From contig PASR01000009.1 in NCBI GenBank assembly GCA_002713365.1, positions 17,652 through 70,445 on the forward strand: 52,794 nucleotides of DNA. Reading direction: 5' to 3'. Of this stretch, positions 9,486 through 17,520 are shown piece after piece. The stretch's first letter is position 1. Each line of letters starts with the position of its first letter. This DNA comes from Rhodospirillaceae bacterium. Its GTDB lineage: Bacteria; Pseudomonadota; Alphaproteobacteria; UBA6615. The notes under the pieces are model-generated. The model was given only the letters and a program-made list of their open reading frames with translations. It did not search any database and had not been told where the DNA came from. The translations under genes were made by a program, and so were the position numbers.

Positions 9486-9763
9486 ATTATTTAATTCCTT
9501 TTTACTAATTCATAAAATTATTTTTGTCCTTTTAATAAACAAAAGCAGCTTGCTAGATAAACTGTCAAATAAATTTTCCCTTGATTATAATTATCTATTA
9601 GTTGGACAATATTCATATATATTGCATAAAAACGTATTAATATCAGAAATTATAAATACTTTTTAATTAAAAATATTATTGTATAAACTCATTAGGAATA
9701 TCTTAGTGCCTTAGGCTGCTCAATTTTTACCAAAGCCAATGCCCATATGAGGAAAATTAAATT

Positions 9764-10816
9764 ATGACCACTTATACTATATGTGTTTTACCAGGCGATG
9801 GCATCGGACCAGAGGTAACCGATTGCGCAAAACGAGTGCTAGACTCTCTCGCCTCACTTGATAATGGACCTATCTTTGAATTTGAAACTTATCCTGCTGG
9901 TCATGGCACATTCATCAGTTCTGGCAATGCAATGCCTGATAGCACTATGGTTGCGGCCAAAAAAGCTGATTCAGTTCTGGTGGGTGCAATGGATGTAGCA
10001 CAAATACCATCTGGTGGTGGAGATCCACTTCGTTCATTAAGAGTTGGACTAGAAGTTGGAGCCAGCGTGCGCCCATCACGATCGATAAAGGGCGTTGAGT
10101 CTCCTGCAGATAATATAGACTGTGTAATTGTACGTGAGGTAACAGAAGGCCTTTATTCTCGAGTTGAGTATATGGTTGGCGATGATGCAGCCTGTGCTGT
10201 AAGAATTATAACTCGCAAGGCATCAACTAAAACTGCAAGAATGGCCTTTGAACAAGCTAGATTGCGCCAAAAAGCGACAAATCCGACTCATAATAAAGGC
10301 AGAGTTACAGCGGTTCATAAGGTAGGCGCACTAAAATTAACCGACGGTCTATTTCTTGAATCTGTAAAATCTGTAGCAACTGAATATCCGGATATAGAAT
10401 ACGAAACACGAAATATTGATGCCTGTGCTATGGAAATGATCCGCGAGCCTGAACATTTCGATGTAATTCTTTCAACTAATACATTTGGGGATATACTTTC
10501 AGATGTAGGTGCAGGATTAGCTGCAGGATTAGGATTGGCAGCCTCAGGCTGTATTGGTGAACGTTGGGCATATTTTGAGCCTGTACATGGAACAGCACCC
10601 GATATAGCTGGGAAGGGAATAGCCAATCCATGCGCTACAATACTAAGTGCGGCAATGATGCTTAGACACATTGGAGAAATAGATTGTGCTAATTCTGTTG
10701 AAAATGCAGTGACAACCGTTTTAGGACATAATGAATTTCGTACCGGTGATCTTGGTGGCACTGCAACTAGCTCAGAGATAACAGGTGCTATCATAAAATT
10801 ATTACATAAATCTTGA
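9764..10816 (+). CDS. Isocitrate/isopropylmalate dehydrogenase family protein
   Basis: A 350-aa beta-decarboxylating dehydrogenase. GDGIGPE is at residues 11-17, the substrate-specificity helix REVTEGLYSR at 124-133, the catalytic lysine K186 in VHKVGALKLTDG, and metal-binding aspartates D219, D243 and D247 around STNTFGDILSD. HGTAPDIAGKGIANP forms the nucleotide loop. The VTEGLYS motif is closer to isocitrate, homoisocitrate or tartrate dehydrogenases than to LeuB. No leuC/leuD or other leucine gene is nearby, so a catabolic 2-hydroxy acid dehydrogenase is more likely than leucine synthesis. GAGGAAAA precedes the start. It converges on the acyl-CoA dehydrogenase pair. Confidence 0.9.
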   Translation: MTTYTICVLPGDGIGPEVTDCAKRVLDSLASLDNGPIFEFETYPAGHGTFISSGNAMPDSTMVAAKKADSVLVGAMDVAQIPSGGGDPLRSLRVGLEVGASVRPSRSIKGVESPADNIDCVIVREVTEGLYSRVEYMVGDDAACAVRIITRKASTKTARMAFEQARLRQKATNPTHNKGRVTAVHKVGALKLTDGLFLESVKSVATEYPDIEYETRNIDACAMEMIREPEHFDVILSTNTFGDILSDVGAGLAAGLGLAASGCIGERWAYFEPVHGTAPDIAGKGIANPCATILSAAMMLRHIGEIDCANSVENAVTTVLGHNEFRTGDLGGTATSSEITGAIIKLLHKS

Positions 10817-10860
10817 TGCTACCTTTTCTAAAGCCAGAAAGGATATACTCAGAGAAAAAC

Positions 10861-10909
10861 ACACATTAGTTAGTTATAGAATACTTATAATTTATTTATA
10901 ACTAAGTGT
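10861..10909. terminator. Possible AT-rich convergent terminator hairpin
   Basis: A perfect 9-bp inverted repeat, TTAGTTATA at 10870-10878 and TATAACTAA at 10897-10905, with an 18-nt loop. It is flanked by further complementary ACAC/GTGT at the outer ends. It lies between two convergent genes, so a bidirectional terminator is plausible. The stem is AT-rich and has no clean T-run, so support is weak. Confidence 0.3.
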
Positions 10910-10917
10910 TTATAGCT

Positions 10918-12102
10918 TTACTTAATTATTCGCCCAGCTACTTTAAGTCGTTGGACAGAATCTCCCGCAAGATGACTCCAAATGAATGAATCGCGCACCA
11001 ACTTATCCACCCCCCTATCCATCGGACCACCTACATTATCATAAATATCCATACATAGCTCAGTAACTTCTTGTACTGTATCTGTGGACAGATTCATTAC
11101 TAATCCCGCATTAGTAGAATGTATTTTTTGATCATGTTCCCAAGCAACACGCATTACATAAGAGCGCAGTGCCTCAGTAAGCATGGACATCCGTCCTATT
11201 TTTAGACGGACCAACTGCTGCTCTTTTAACAATTCTCCCTCAGATGAATGATTTCGAGCTAAAGAAATAGCTTTTTCGCAAGCTGAATCACATATACCCA
11301 AAGCGTTTGCAGCAAGTTCAAGATCACCAAACATATCACCCGATGAATCTCCATCACCTTTATGAAGAGCCATATTTGTCTCTCCTATCTGGTTGGAAAC
11401 GGGAACGCGTGCATTTTCAAATATCATTTCGCCATTTTGGTAAAACCGCCACCCACTTTTGTTGTAACACTTACCCCTTCTGAAGCCCGGCGTATCCCAA
11501 GGAACTAATAAGGAAGTAGTACCATCAGTAAATGGTACAGAAAAATCTGTACGAACAGTCAGAAAGAACAGTTTAGCTATGTTACCATTAGCTATAAATT
11601 GCTTTTCCCCATTTAATACCCAGAAATCTCCATCTAGTTCTGCTCGCAGCCTAGGTCCTGCCTTAAGATCACCCACTGGAGGCATTCTATTATCAGAACC
11701 ACTATTAGCCTCAGTTTGGCCTGAGCCTAGCACAAAAGTATCATCATCGAGAAAGGGTTTTAAAAAACGCTTTCTTTGCTCATCAGTGCATGCAGCGGCA
11801 ATCAGATGGCTCCACTTCCAGCACTGACTAAACGTTTTAGACATAGCACTATCTCCCCTGGCCAGTTCTGCCATTATAAGTGCTTGTGTAACGTAATCTA
11901 TTCCGTGACCGCCCTGTTCTTTAGACACAACAGCTGTCCGAAAGCCTATTTTTGAGCCTTTCTTAATTAGTTCCCAGTCTATGGTATCCGCTGGATTAGC
12001 TATTTGATCTCGAGCTAATGAAATCGGTTTAATCTCTTCTTCAGCAAATTTCCTTGCTTTCATTTGCCATTCTAATTGCTCTTCGTTAAGCGAAAAATCC
12101 AT
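10918..12102 (-). CDS. Acyl-CoA dehydrogenase family flavoprotein (A of a tandem pair)
   Basis: A 394-aa protein with the acyl-CoA dehydrogenase fold. The N-terminal helical domain contains KEQGGHGIDYVTQALIMAELARGD. The central beta domain has GSGQTEANSGSDNR and WVLNGEKQFIANG, and the C-terminal helical domain follows. By eye, the position of the usual catalytic glutamate (YEGT in medium-chain enzymes) is occupied by alanine A379 in HLAGDS, and the alternative isovaleryl/long-chain position is not glutamate either. It may be a non-dehydrogenating relative or one half of a heteromer with the next gene, 61 nt upstream and of identical length. AAGGAAG precedes the ATG. Confidence 0.9.
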   Translation of the reverse strand: MDFSLNEEQLEWQMKARKFAEEEIKPISLARDQIANPADTIDWELIKKGSKIGFRTAVVSKEQGGHGIDYVTQALIMAELARGDSAMSKTFSQCWKWSHLIAAACTDEQRKRFLKPFLDDDTFVLGSGQTEANSGSDNRMPPVGDLKAGPRLRAELDGDFWVLNGEKQFIANGNIAKLFFLTVRTDFSVPFTDGTTSLLVPWDTPGFRRGKCYNKSGWRFYQNGEMIFENARVPVSNQIGETNMALHKGDGDSSGDMFGDLELAANALGICDSACEKAISLARNHSSEGELLKEQQLVRLKIGRMSMLTEALRSYVMRVAWEHDQKIHSTNAGLVMNLSTDTVQEVTELCMDIYDNVGGPMDRGVDKLVRDSFIWSHLAGDSVQRLKVAGRIIK

Positions 12103-12163
12103 AGTTACTTCCTTATATTCATACTAATTTATGCACTACTTTGGGTGTCCCACCTATTTAGTA

Positions 12164-13348
12164 TTATTCAAAACCAGCAACTGCTTCAGCAATCTGAAGC
12201 TTAGAATCATCGTTGCCACTACTCCTATGCAAAAACATACGTGTTTGGTGAATAAATTTTTGTAACGGCATGTCTCTCATTACACCCATAGCGCCAAAAC
12301 ATTCAGCAGAGTCTTTCGCTGCCTTATATAACATTTCTGCTGATGAAATATGAGCGATATTATTAAGTGGCAATCCAGTTAAATTTCCTTCGGATATGCT
12401 AGTTTTATTATCTGAAGTCCAGGCTGCTCGCCATATAATAGTTCGTGCAACTTCTAGACCAATTGCAACTTCAGCTAGCTTTGCACCAATTGCTTGATGT
12501 TCAATTATAGGACCACCGCCTTGTATTCTGATTTTAGAGTATTCAACAGCTGTCTCGAATGCTGCTCGTGCAACCCCAACATTAATAGCACAACTAATAC
12601 CGATATTTTGAAAAACATCCATCGCATTGGAATCAATAATATTTTCCGCAGGAATCATGCAATCAGTAAATGTAACGTCTCCGCATGAGCCTATATACCA
12701 ACCGCCATCACGATCAACCTCATTTACTTTAATACCATTAGATTTCGTAGGTACTAGTAATAATATTTGACCTTCCTCTGTATCTGCCTGAACTACAAAT
12801 AATTTAGCAACAGTTGCATTTGAAATTCGGGTTTTAGTGCCATTTATTAGCCAGTTTCCATTTTTATCTTGAATAGCCTTAGTATTAATTTGCGAACTAG
12901 TAGTTTTTGATCGGTGATAGTTATTACCAATCCAAGTATCGGATTTAGCTTCTGAATTTGCTAGAGCTATATGATACTGATTGTCTTCCAAGAACACCGG
13001 CAGTAGCCGCTCCCGCTGCTCTTTATTTAATAGTTTTTCAAATAAAACTCCAGCAAGGCTTGCGGTTTCTGCTAACACAGATGCAACGTCTGCATCACCA
13101 ACTGCGAGCTCTTCCGCAACTATACAGCAAGTAAGAATATCCGCACCTGCACCCCCTAATTCTTCAGAAATCGATAAAGCTCTAAGACCCAGTTCTGCCG
13201 CTTTGTCTATAAGCTCAGACGGCAAAGGTGGATCAAAAGGTTCTAGTCTATCTGGGTGGACCGCCACAGGTGTAATTTCATTTTTAACAAAATCACAAAC
13301 AGTATCGCGTATGGCAATTTGTTCCTCATTAAGATTAAGGTTATACAT
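12164..13348 (-). CDS. Acyl-CoA dehydrogenase family flavoprotein (B of a tandem pair)
   Basis: A 394-aa protein divergent from its tandem partner but with the same architecture: SEELGGAGADILTCCIVAEELAVGD in the N-terminal domain, NGTKTRISNATVAKLFVV in the beta domain, and ECFGAMGVMRDMPLQKF near the C-terminus. The region aligned with the catalytic YEGT reads HRSSGND, with serine (S376/S377) where glutamate is expected. It is first in a two-gene unit on the minus strand. The pair could form an alpha2beta2 acyl-CoA dehydrogenase as known for steroid-side-chain enzymes, although there at least one subunit normally keeps the base. Substrate unknown. Confidence 0.88.
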   Translation of the reverse strand: MYNLNLNEEQIAIRDTVCDFVKNEITPVAVHPDRLEPFDPPLPSELIDKAAELGLRALSISEELGGAGADILTCCIVAEELAVGDADVASVLAETASLAGVLFEKLLNKEQRERLLPVFLEDNQYHIALANSEAKSDTWIGNNYHRSKTTSSQINTKAIQDKNGNWLINGTKTRISNATVAKLFVVQADTEEGQILLLVPTKSNGIKVNEVDRDGGWYIGSCGDVTFTDCMIPAENIIDSNAMDVFQNIGISCAINVGVARAAFETAVEYSKIRIQGGGPIIEHQAIGAKLAEVAIGLEVARTIIWRAAWTSDNKTSISEGNLTGLPLNNIAHISSAEMLYKAAKDSAECFGAMGVMRDMPLQKFIHQTRMFLHRSSGNDDSKLQIAEAVAGFE

Positions 13349-13480
13349 GTTGCTCGCTTTGCCTTTAATTAAATGGATTCATTATTTTATAATCAATTCT
13401 TTATTCTTGCCGTATTAGTAGCTCTAACACAAGGTCCTAGCAAACTAATAAGGTTAACCAATTATCGGTTTATTTTCCCT

Positions 13481-14407
13481 TTAGGTGCGTTGGTTGGGAG
13501 ATTGAGCTCGACTCATAAGAATAACTCCAATTATTACGATACCAACCGATATTAGATGATATAATTCCATAGATTCTCCAAGTAATATTATAGCCATACC
13601 AGCTGTAAAAACAGCGCGTAAATAATGACCTATACTGGCTTTGTTAGGTCCAAGTGCTAGTACAGACATATTAGTCATACCCACTGCTATCACTGCTATA
13701 ACTACACCTATCCAGGCCAACACCATGAAAGCCTCAATATTAAGAGGCACTGTTTTATAACTTATCGATTCATAGATATAAAAAGGTAACAGGCTTAATG
13801 CTCCCATTATTTGTATAACGACAAGAATTAGCATTGGACTAATAGCAGATGGAACCTGACGTAGCATTACAGAATAAAAAGAAAATGCCGTAATACCTAT
13901 AAGTAGTAGTAAATCGCCTTTATTGAAGGTAATATTAGCCAAGCCTAGGGGGTTACCTTTTGTTATTATTATAAGAACACCTATCGCAGCGATGACAACA
14001 CCAAAGAATTGTGTATAGTTTATTTTTTCACGAATAATTAACCAAGCCAAAAGCACTGTTGTTGCCGGTTGAGCAGTTGCAATAATTCCACCATTAATTT
14101 CCGTTGTAAAATTGTATCCTAGATAAACCATTGCATTGCCAAGAGGCATAAATGCTAAAGCCATAACAAATAGTAACTTCCAATTATTTAGTATAATAAA
14201 GCGTTGTTTGAGAATTTCATTCCAAGCAAAAGGTAGTAATACAATCGCTCCTATTGTAACACGCCAGAAAGCAAGTCCCATAGGAGGTATTTCTCCACCC
14301 ACATACCTGCCTAAAACATGATTAGTAGATATAATAAAAGCACCACCGATCATTAGCAAATAAGGCCAATACCCTTGGCTAAAGTGCTGTTCAAATCTAC
14401 TTATCAA
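13481..14407 (-). CDS. EamA/DMT-family permease (second paralogue)
   Basis: An inner-membrane protein of about 308 aa with ten predicted helices in two EamA repeats: STNHVLGRYVGG, PPMGLAFWRVTIGAIVLLPFAW, GYNFTTEINGG, QPATTVLLAWLI and GPNKASIGHYLRAVF. It matches the truncated permease at the window start motif for motif, so the two are paralogues. I favour the TTG at 14407, which has GGAG 6 nt upstream; a TTG at 14419 would overlap that site. It is divergent from the second cupin gene (about 150 nt), which suggests a transporter-cupin functional pair. The transported compound is unknown, and export is more likely than import for this superfamily. Confidence 0.88.
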   Translation of the reverse strand: MISRFEQHFSQGYWPYLLMIGGAFIISTNHVLGRYVGGEIPPMGLAFWRVTIGAIVLLPFAWNEILKQRFIILNNWKLLFVMALAFMPLGNAMVYLGYNFTTEINGGIIATAQPATTVLLAWLIIREKINYTQFFGVVIAAIGVLIIITKGNPLGLANITFNKGDLLLLIGITAFSFYSVMLRQVPSAISPMLILVVIQIMGALSLLPFYIYESISYKTVPLNIEAFMVLAWIGVVIAVIAVGMTNMSVLALGPNKASIGHYLRAVFTAGMAIILLGESMELYHLISVGIVIIGVILMSRAQSPNQRT

Positions 14408-14560
14408 ACTAATCTCCAAATTCGGGGGAGGAAAAAGGTAAATACAAAATACTTTATCTTTATGAGATTCTTACAATGCAAGTACTCGATAACATTGCTG
14501 TATTTATATATAGTGTTTAGTCTATTACTTAATAAAACATAAGACATAGCGGAGAATAAA

Positions 14561-15142
14561 ATGGTAGGAGAAATCAGACGAGTAGTAACTGGTCATGATG
14601 ATAAAGGTAATGCAACAGTATTATCTGATGGACCAGCTCCCTTCATACATATTAACCCTAAAAACCCTAACGATTGCTCCACTGATCTTTGGCGTACAAG
14701 CAATATTCCTAGTCAAATATTATCAGAGCATGAAGAACCCACCTTGGGGCCCCGTCGTCAAATGCCTACAATTAACGGCACCGTAATCAGAATAAATAGA
14801 TTTGCACCAGAGTCTGAAGAAATAAGAAATATGAGTGTAGAAGACGCGCGATTAGCTTTCCAGGCACTAGGTAACGAACCTGCCTCAACTTTTGGCCGAG
14901 GTGGTCATCACCCGCTTATGCATAGGACAGAGACTATTGATTATGCAATTATCCTATCAGGAGAAATAACTATGATCCTTGATGATCAGGATGTTCATTT
15001 AAAAGCAGGAGATACTGTAATTCAATGCGGCACCAATCACGCATGGAGCAACAGATCGAAAGAAGTCTGCGAAGTGCTGTTTGTGCTAATTGATGGAAAA
15101 TTTGATGAGGAGCTTATTTCAAAAATCACTGATAGAAAATAA
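14561..15142 (+). CDS. Cupin-domain protein (paralogue B)
   Basis: A 193-aa relative of the cupin at 8.9-9.5 kb. The N-terminal extension IRRVVTGHDDKGNA corresponds to VRRIIAAHNENGKS there. The barrel motifs are HHPLMHRTETIDYAIILSGE and AGDTVIQCGTNHAWSNRS. Conserved histidines in both motifs indicate a bound metal. The middle region (PTINGTVIRINRFAPES) contains an additional shared strand. Enzymatic function is unassigned. GGAG lies 8 nt before the ATG. It is transcribed away from the EamA permease and followed by a convergent small membrane-protein gene. Confidence 0.87.
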   Translation: MVGEIRRVVTGHDDKGNATVLSDGPAPFIHINPKNPNDCSTDLWRTSNIPSQILSEHEEPTLGPRRQMPTINGTVIRINRFAPESEEIRNMSVEDARLAFQALGNEPASTFGRGGHHPLMHRTETIDYAIILSGEITMILDDQDVHLKAGDTVIQCGTNHAWSNRSKEVCEVLFVLIDGKFDEELISKITDRK

Positions 15143-15226
15143 AGATGAACCTTTAACATTTTAATGGCTGCTTATATTATTTCACTATTTTATAAAAATA
15201 ACTCTGAAAGTTTCTTACTAATGAGA

Positions 15227-15550
15227 TTATCGAATGAGAGTAGCCAACCAAATAATTATCATAACTACAGTCCAAATAATCATTGTTAGTCGTAAACGCC
15301 AATCACCTTGATGAGCCACTCCAACAAATGCTGATATATTTACAAGTATCATTAGTGGCCACGTTGAAGTCCTCAGAGCATCAATATCTGGAGCAGTCCA
15401 TGCTTGATACATTGTTGGTAGAAAGGTAATTGGTCCAACTAGAACAATAGCCAGAAAAATTTTTCCAATATAAGTCTTTATAAATTGTGTGGTTACTTTT
15501 GCTGTCCATTCACTGAACACATCAACTGCATTCGGCACGAAGTTCATCAT
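15227..15550 (-). CDS. Small membrane protein, possibly PQ-loop/SemiSWEET-like
   Basis: A 107-aa protein with three hydrophobic segments at about residues 28-47, 63-80 and 86-106. The order is helix, short polar loop with FLPTMYQAWTAPD, then TSTWPLMILVNISAFVGVA and a last helix. This resembles the three-helix repeat of PQ-loop/SemiSWEET sugar transporters, where a PQ pair sits at the end of the first helix and a TW motif opens the second. Here PT replaces PQ. I offer this as a possibility; an uncharacterised small membrane protein is the safe description. GGAG lies 7 nt before the first of two adjacent ATGs. It is followed upstream by tRNA-Pro on the same strand. Confidence 0.7.
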   Translation of the reverse strand: MMNFVPNAVDVFSEWTAKVTTQFIKTYIGKIFLAIVLVGPITFLPTMYQAWTAPDIDALRTSTWPLMILVNISAFVGVAHQGDWRLRLTMIIWTVVMIIIWLATLIR

Positions 15551-15647
15551 AACTTAACTCCAAATTTTTATATCAATTATATTTTAGCAAGTAGAAGTGT
15601 TTAAAGTCCCTGAATCTAATACTTATAGTTTATATCTTATAAAAAAT

Positions 15648-15724
15648 TGGTCGGGAAGAGAGGATTTGAACCTCCGGCCCCTACGTCCCGAACGTAGTGC
15701 TCTACCAGGCTGAGCTACTTCCCG
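15648..15724 (-). tRNA. tRNA-Pro (anticodon CGG)
   Basis: On the minus strand a full cloverleaf can be drawn. The acceptor stem is CGGGAAG pairing with CTTCCCG, the D arm is GCTCAGCCTGGTAGAGC, and the anticodon stem CTACG/CGTAG has loop TTCGGGA giving anticodon CGG. The T arm contains GGTTCAAATCC. The 3' CCA is encoded (15648-15650). A TTTTTT run follows directly, consistent with termination. Confidence 0.97.
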
Positions 15725-15737
15725 AATGGTTACTTTT

Positions 15738-15766
15738 GCTATAAACATGCTACACTCTATTAGCAA
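15738..15766 (-). promoter_or_regulatory. Putative sigma-70 promoter of tRNA-Pro
   Basis: On the minus strand, TTGCTA (15761-15766) and TATAGC (15738-15743) are separated by exactly 17 nt and end 13 nt before the mature tRNA 5' end. Both hexamers match the -35 and -10 consensus at four or more positions. Confidence 0.5.
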
Positions 15767-15791
15767 AGAATAATATCACTCCTCAATAAAT

Positions 15792-16781
15792 TTACTTATT
15801 AAGATAATAACTTTTTACTGCAGGGTGTAACGGAGCCGATAATCCATCATCTAACATTTGTTTAGATTCAAACCAGTTTAAAGCCGGGTGTAAACTTCGA
15901 AAAAATTCAACATTTTGATTAATCTTATTAATTATATTTGAAACTATTTTGTCACTTACATCCAATCGAGTAACTAGAGTTACACTAACTCCGAAAGTTG
16001 GAATATCTTTATCAATTCCTCTATAAATACCTCCAGGTATATAAGCTTTCTTATAGTAGCTATTATCCTTGACCAATTGATCAACTGTTGGCCCTACAAC
16101 AGGTAGAAATGACACCAAACATTTTGAGGTGAGCGTTGATAAAGTAGCGGAAGGACTGCCTACGGCATATACGGCCGAGTCTATATCATTGTCGCATAAC
16201 AAAGCTGACTGCTGAGTTATTGAAAGTTCCTTAACCTCACTAAACCCTGGTATTAAAACTGTATAGACGCTAATCAGAGCTTCCATCATACTGCGTCCCG
16301 CAGTTTCCATCGCTCCCAAACTAATTCTTCTACCTTTTAAGTCAGATAATTTTCTAATACCACTCTTCTGACGAACAGCAATAACAAGCGGTTCAGTATA
16401 TAAATTAGTTACCGAAGCTAATGAAGTAAATGGCTCCGAATTTATTAAGAATCTTGCTCCATTAAAAGACCAATATTGCCAATCTGATTGAACAATAGCA
16501 AAATCAAGACGTTTCTTACGAAGTGCGTCCAATCTGGTTTCTGTATTTATATTAGGGCTTACTACACATAGTGGATCGGTTTTTTCTCTTTTTAAATTTA
16601 GTAATTGGCAAATTGCCCCTGCAACAGGAAAGTATATTCCTGAAGCTTTTCCCGAACCAATGATAAATACCTCTTCTTCAGCTCCCTTGGTTTTATTTAA
16701 TGTTGCATCAGATACTACTACGACAAAAGCAGTAAGAATCCCATAAAAGGTTATTATAATTAATTTATAGGAAATACACAT
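15792..16781 (-). CDS. TAXI-family TRAP solute-binding protein
   Basis: About 329 aa from the ATG at 16781, which has GAGG 11 nt upstream; a TTG at 16829 would add 16 residues. An N-terminal hydrophobic segment (LIIITFYGILTAFVVVV) is a signal peptide or anchor. The mature part has the TAXI hallmarks: FIIGSGKASGIYFPVAGAICQLLN, then a VVSPNINTETRLDALRKKRLDFAIVQSD stretch, and LSDLKGRRISLGAMETAGRSMMEA. TAXI proteins deliver carboxylates such as glutamate or oxoglutarate to a fused DctQM-type permease. No TRAP permease gene is in the window, so the partner is elsewhere or absent. It is divergent from apt. Confidence 0.85.
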   Translation of the reverse strand: MCISYKLIIITFYGILTAFVVVVSDATLNKTKGAEEEVFIIGSGKASGIYFPVAGAICQLLNLKREKTDPLCVVSPNINTETRLDALRKKRLDFAIVQSDWQYWSFNGARFLINSEPFTSLASVTNLYTEPLVIAVRQKSGIRKLSDLKGRRISLGAMETAGRSMMEALISVYTVLIPGFSEVKELSITQQSALLCDNDIDSAVYAVGSPSATLSTLTSKCLVSFLPVVGPTVDQLVKDNSYYKKAYIPGGIYRGIDKDIPTFGVSVTLVTRLDVSDKIVSNIINKINQNVEFFRSLHPALNWFESKQMLDDGLSAPLHPAVKSYYLNK

Positions 16782-17000
16782 ATTCGAAAAAACCTCTTTA
16801 ACAGGTTCAGATATAAACAATAATATCAACTTTACCTATTAGATTATAAATTGAAGCTTTAAATCAGGCTAGAAGATAAATATATTTTAGTTTTTAAATA
16901 ATTTAGTAAATGTAGCTTTCAAAACATCTTCGATATAAATTATACTAAAAAATGTTTGCTAAATAATAATTCAAGGCAAGAAAAATATTGGATTGAGAGC

Positions 17001-17516
17001 ATGGAGATAACTAATTATATTCGAACGTTTGACGATTTTCCTGAACCGGGTATTTTATTCTATGACATTTCTCCATTACTTGCCGACCCTGAAGCATTTG
17101 AGTATGCAATAGACTCTCTATACTCAATAATAGAAAAAAACCCACCAGACCTAATAGTAGGCATAGAGAGCAGAGGTTTTCTGTTCTCCACACCTTTATC
17201 AGTCAAATTAAAATGTGGGGCAGTGATGGCTAGAAAGAGAGGAAAACTACCAGGTCCGACTATAACAAACACTTACGATTTAGAATATGGCACTGATACA
17301 ATAGAAATTCAAAAAGGTGCAATTGGACCTTATAAGAAAATCATTGTCATTGATGACTTATTAGCAACTGGTGGGACTGCAAAAGCAACAATCGAATTAA
17401 TTAAAAATATCGGAGCTGAGGTTATTGGTTCATTTTTCATAATAGAACTAAACGGCCTAGGTGGGCGTGATGAAATAGACACGCCAATTACATCTCTTGT
17501 CAGTTTTGATGTTTAA
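17001..17516 (+). CDS. apt: Adenine phosphoribosyltransferase
   Basis: 171 aa from the ATG at 17001, matching the normal family length; an in-frame TTG at 16956 would add 15 residues unlike the family. The start is preceded by GAGAG. Visible features are the N-terminal RTFDDFPEPGILFYDISPLL, the flexible loop MARKRGKLPGPT (from residue 76), and the PRPP-binding motif VIDDLLATGGTA at 116-127. It converts adenine plus PRPP to AMP (purine salvage, cytosol). It converges with the DenD-like gene, leaving only 4 nt between stop codons, and is not in an operon with other purine genes. Confidence 0.93.
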   Translation: MEITNYIRTFDDFPEPGILFYDISPLLADPEAFEYAIDSLYSIIEKNPPDLIVGIESRGFLFSTPLSVKLKCGAVMARKRGKLPGPTITNTYDLEYGTDTIEIQKGAIGPYKKIIVIDDLLATGGTAKATIELIKNIGAEVIGSFFIIELNGLGGRDEIDTPITSLVSFDV

Positions 17517-17520
17517 TTAT

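Noticed and set aside
10315-10794. A 159-codon open frame antisense to the isopropylmalate/isocitrate-type dehydrogenase
   Set aside because: It is entirely inside a well-supported gene and its protein has only low-complexity Ser/Pro/Ala content with no family resemblance.
13355-13555. Plus-strand open frames over the end of the second EamA gene and the adjacent spacer
   Set aside because: They have no ribosome site, biased composition or family match; they are shadows of the minus-strand gene.
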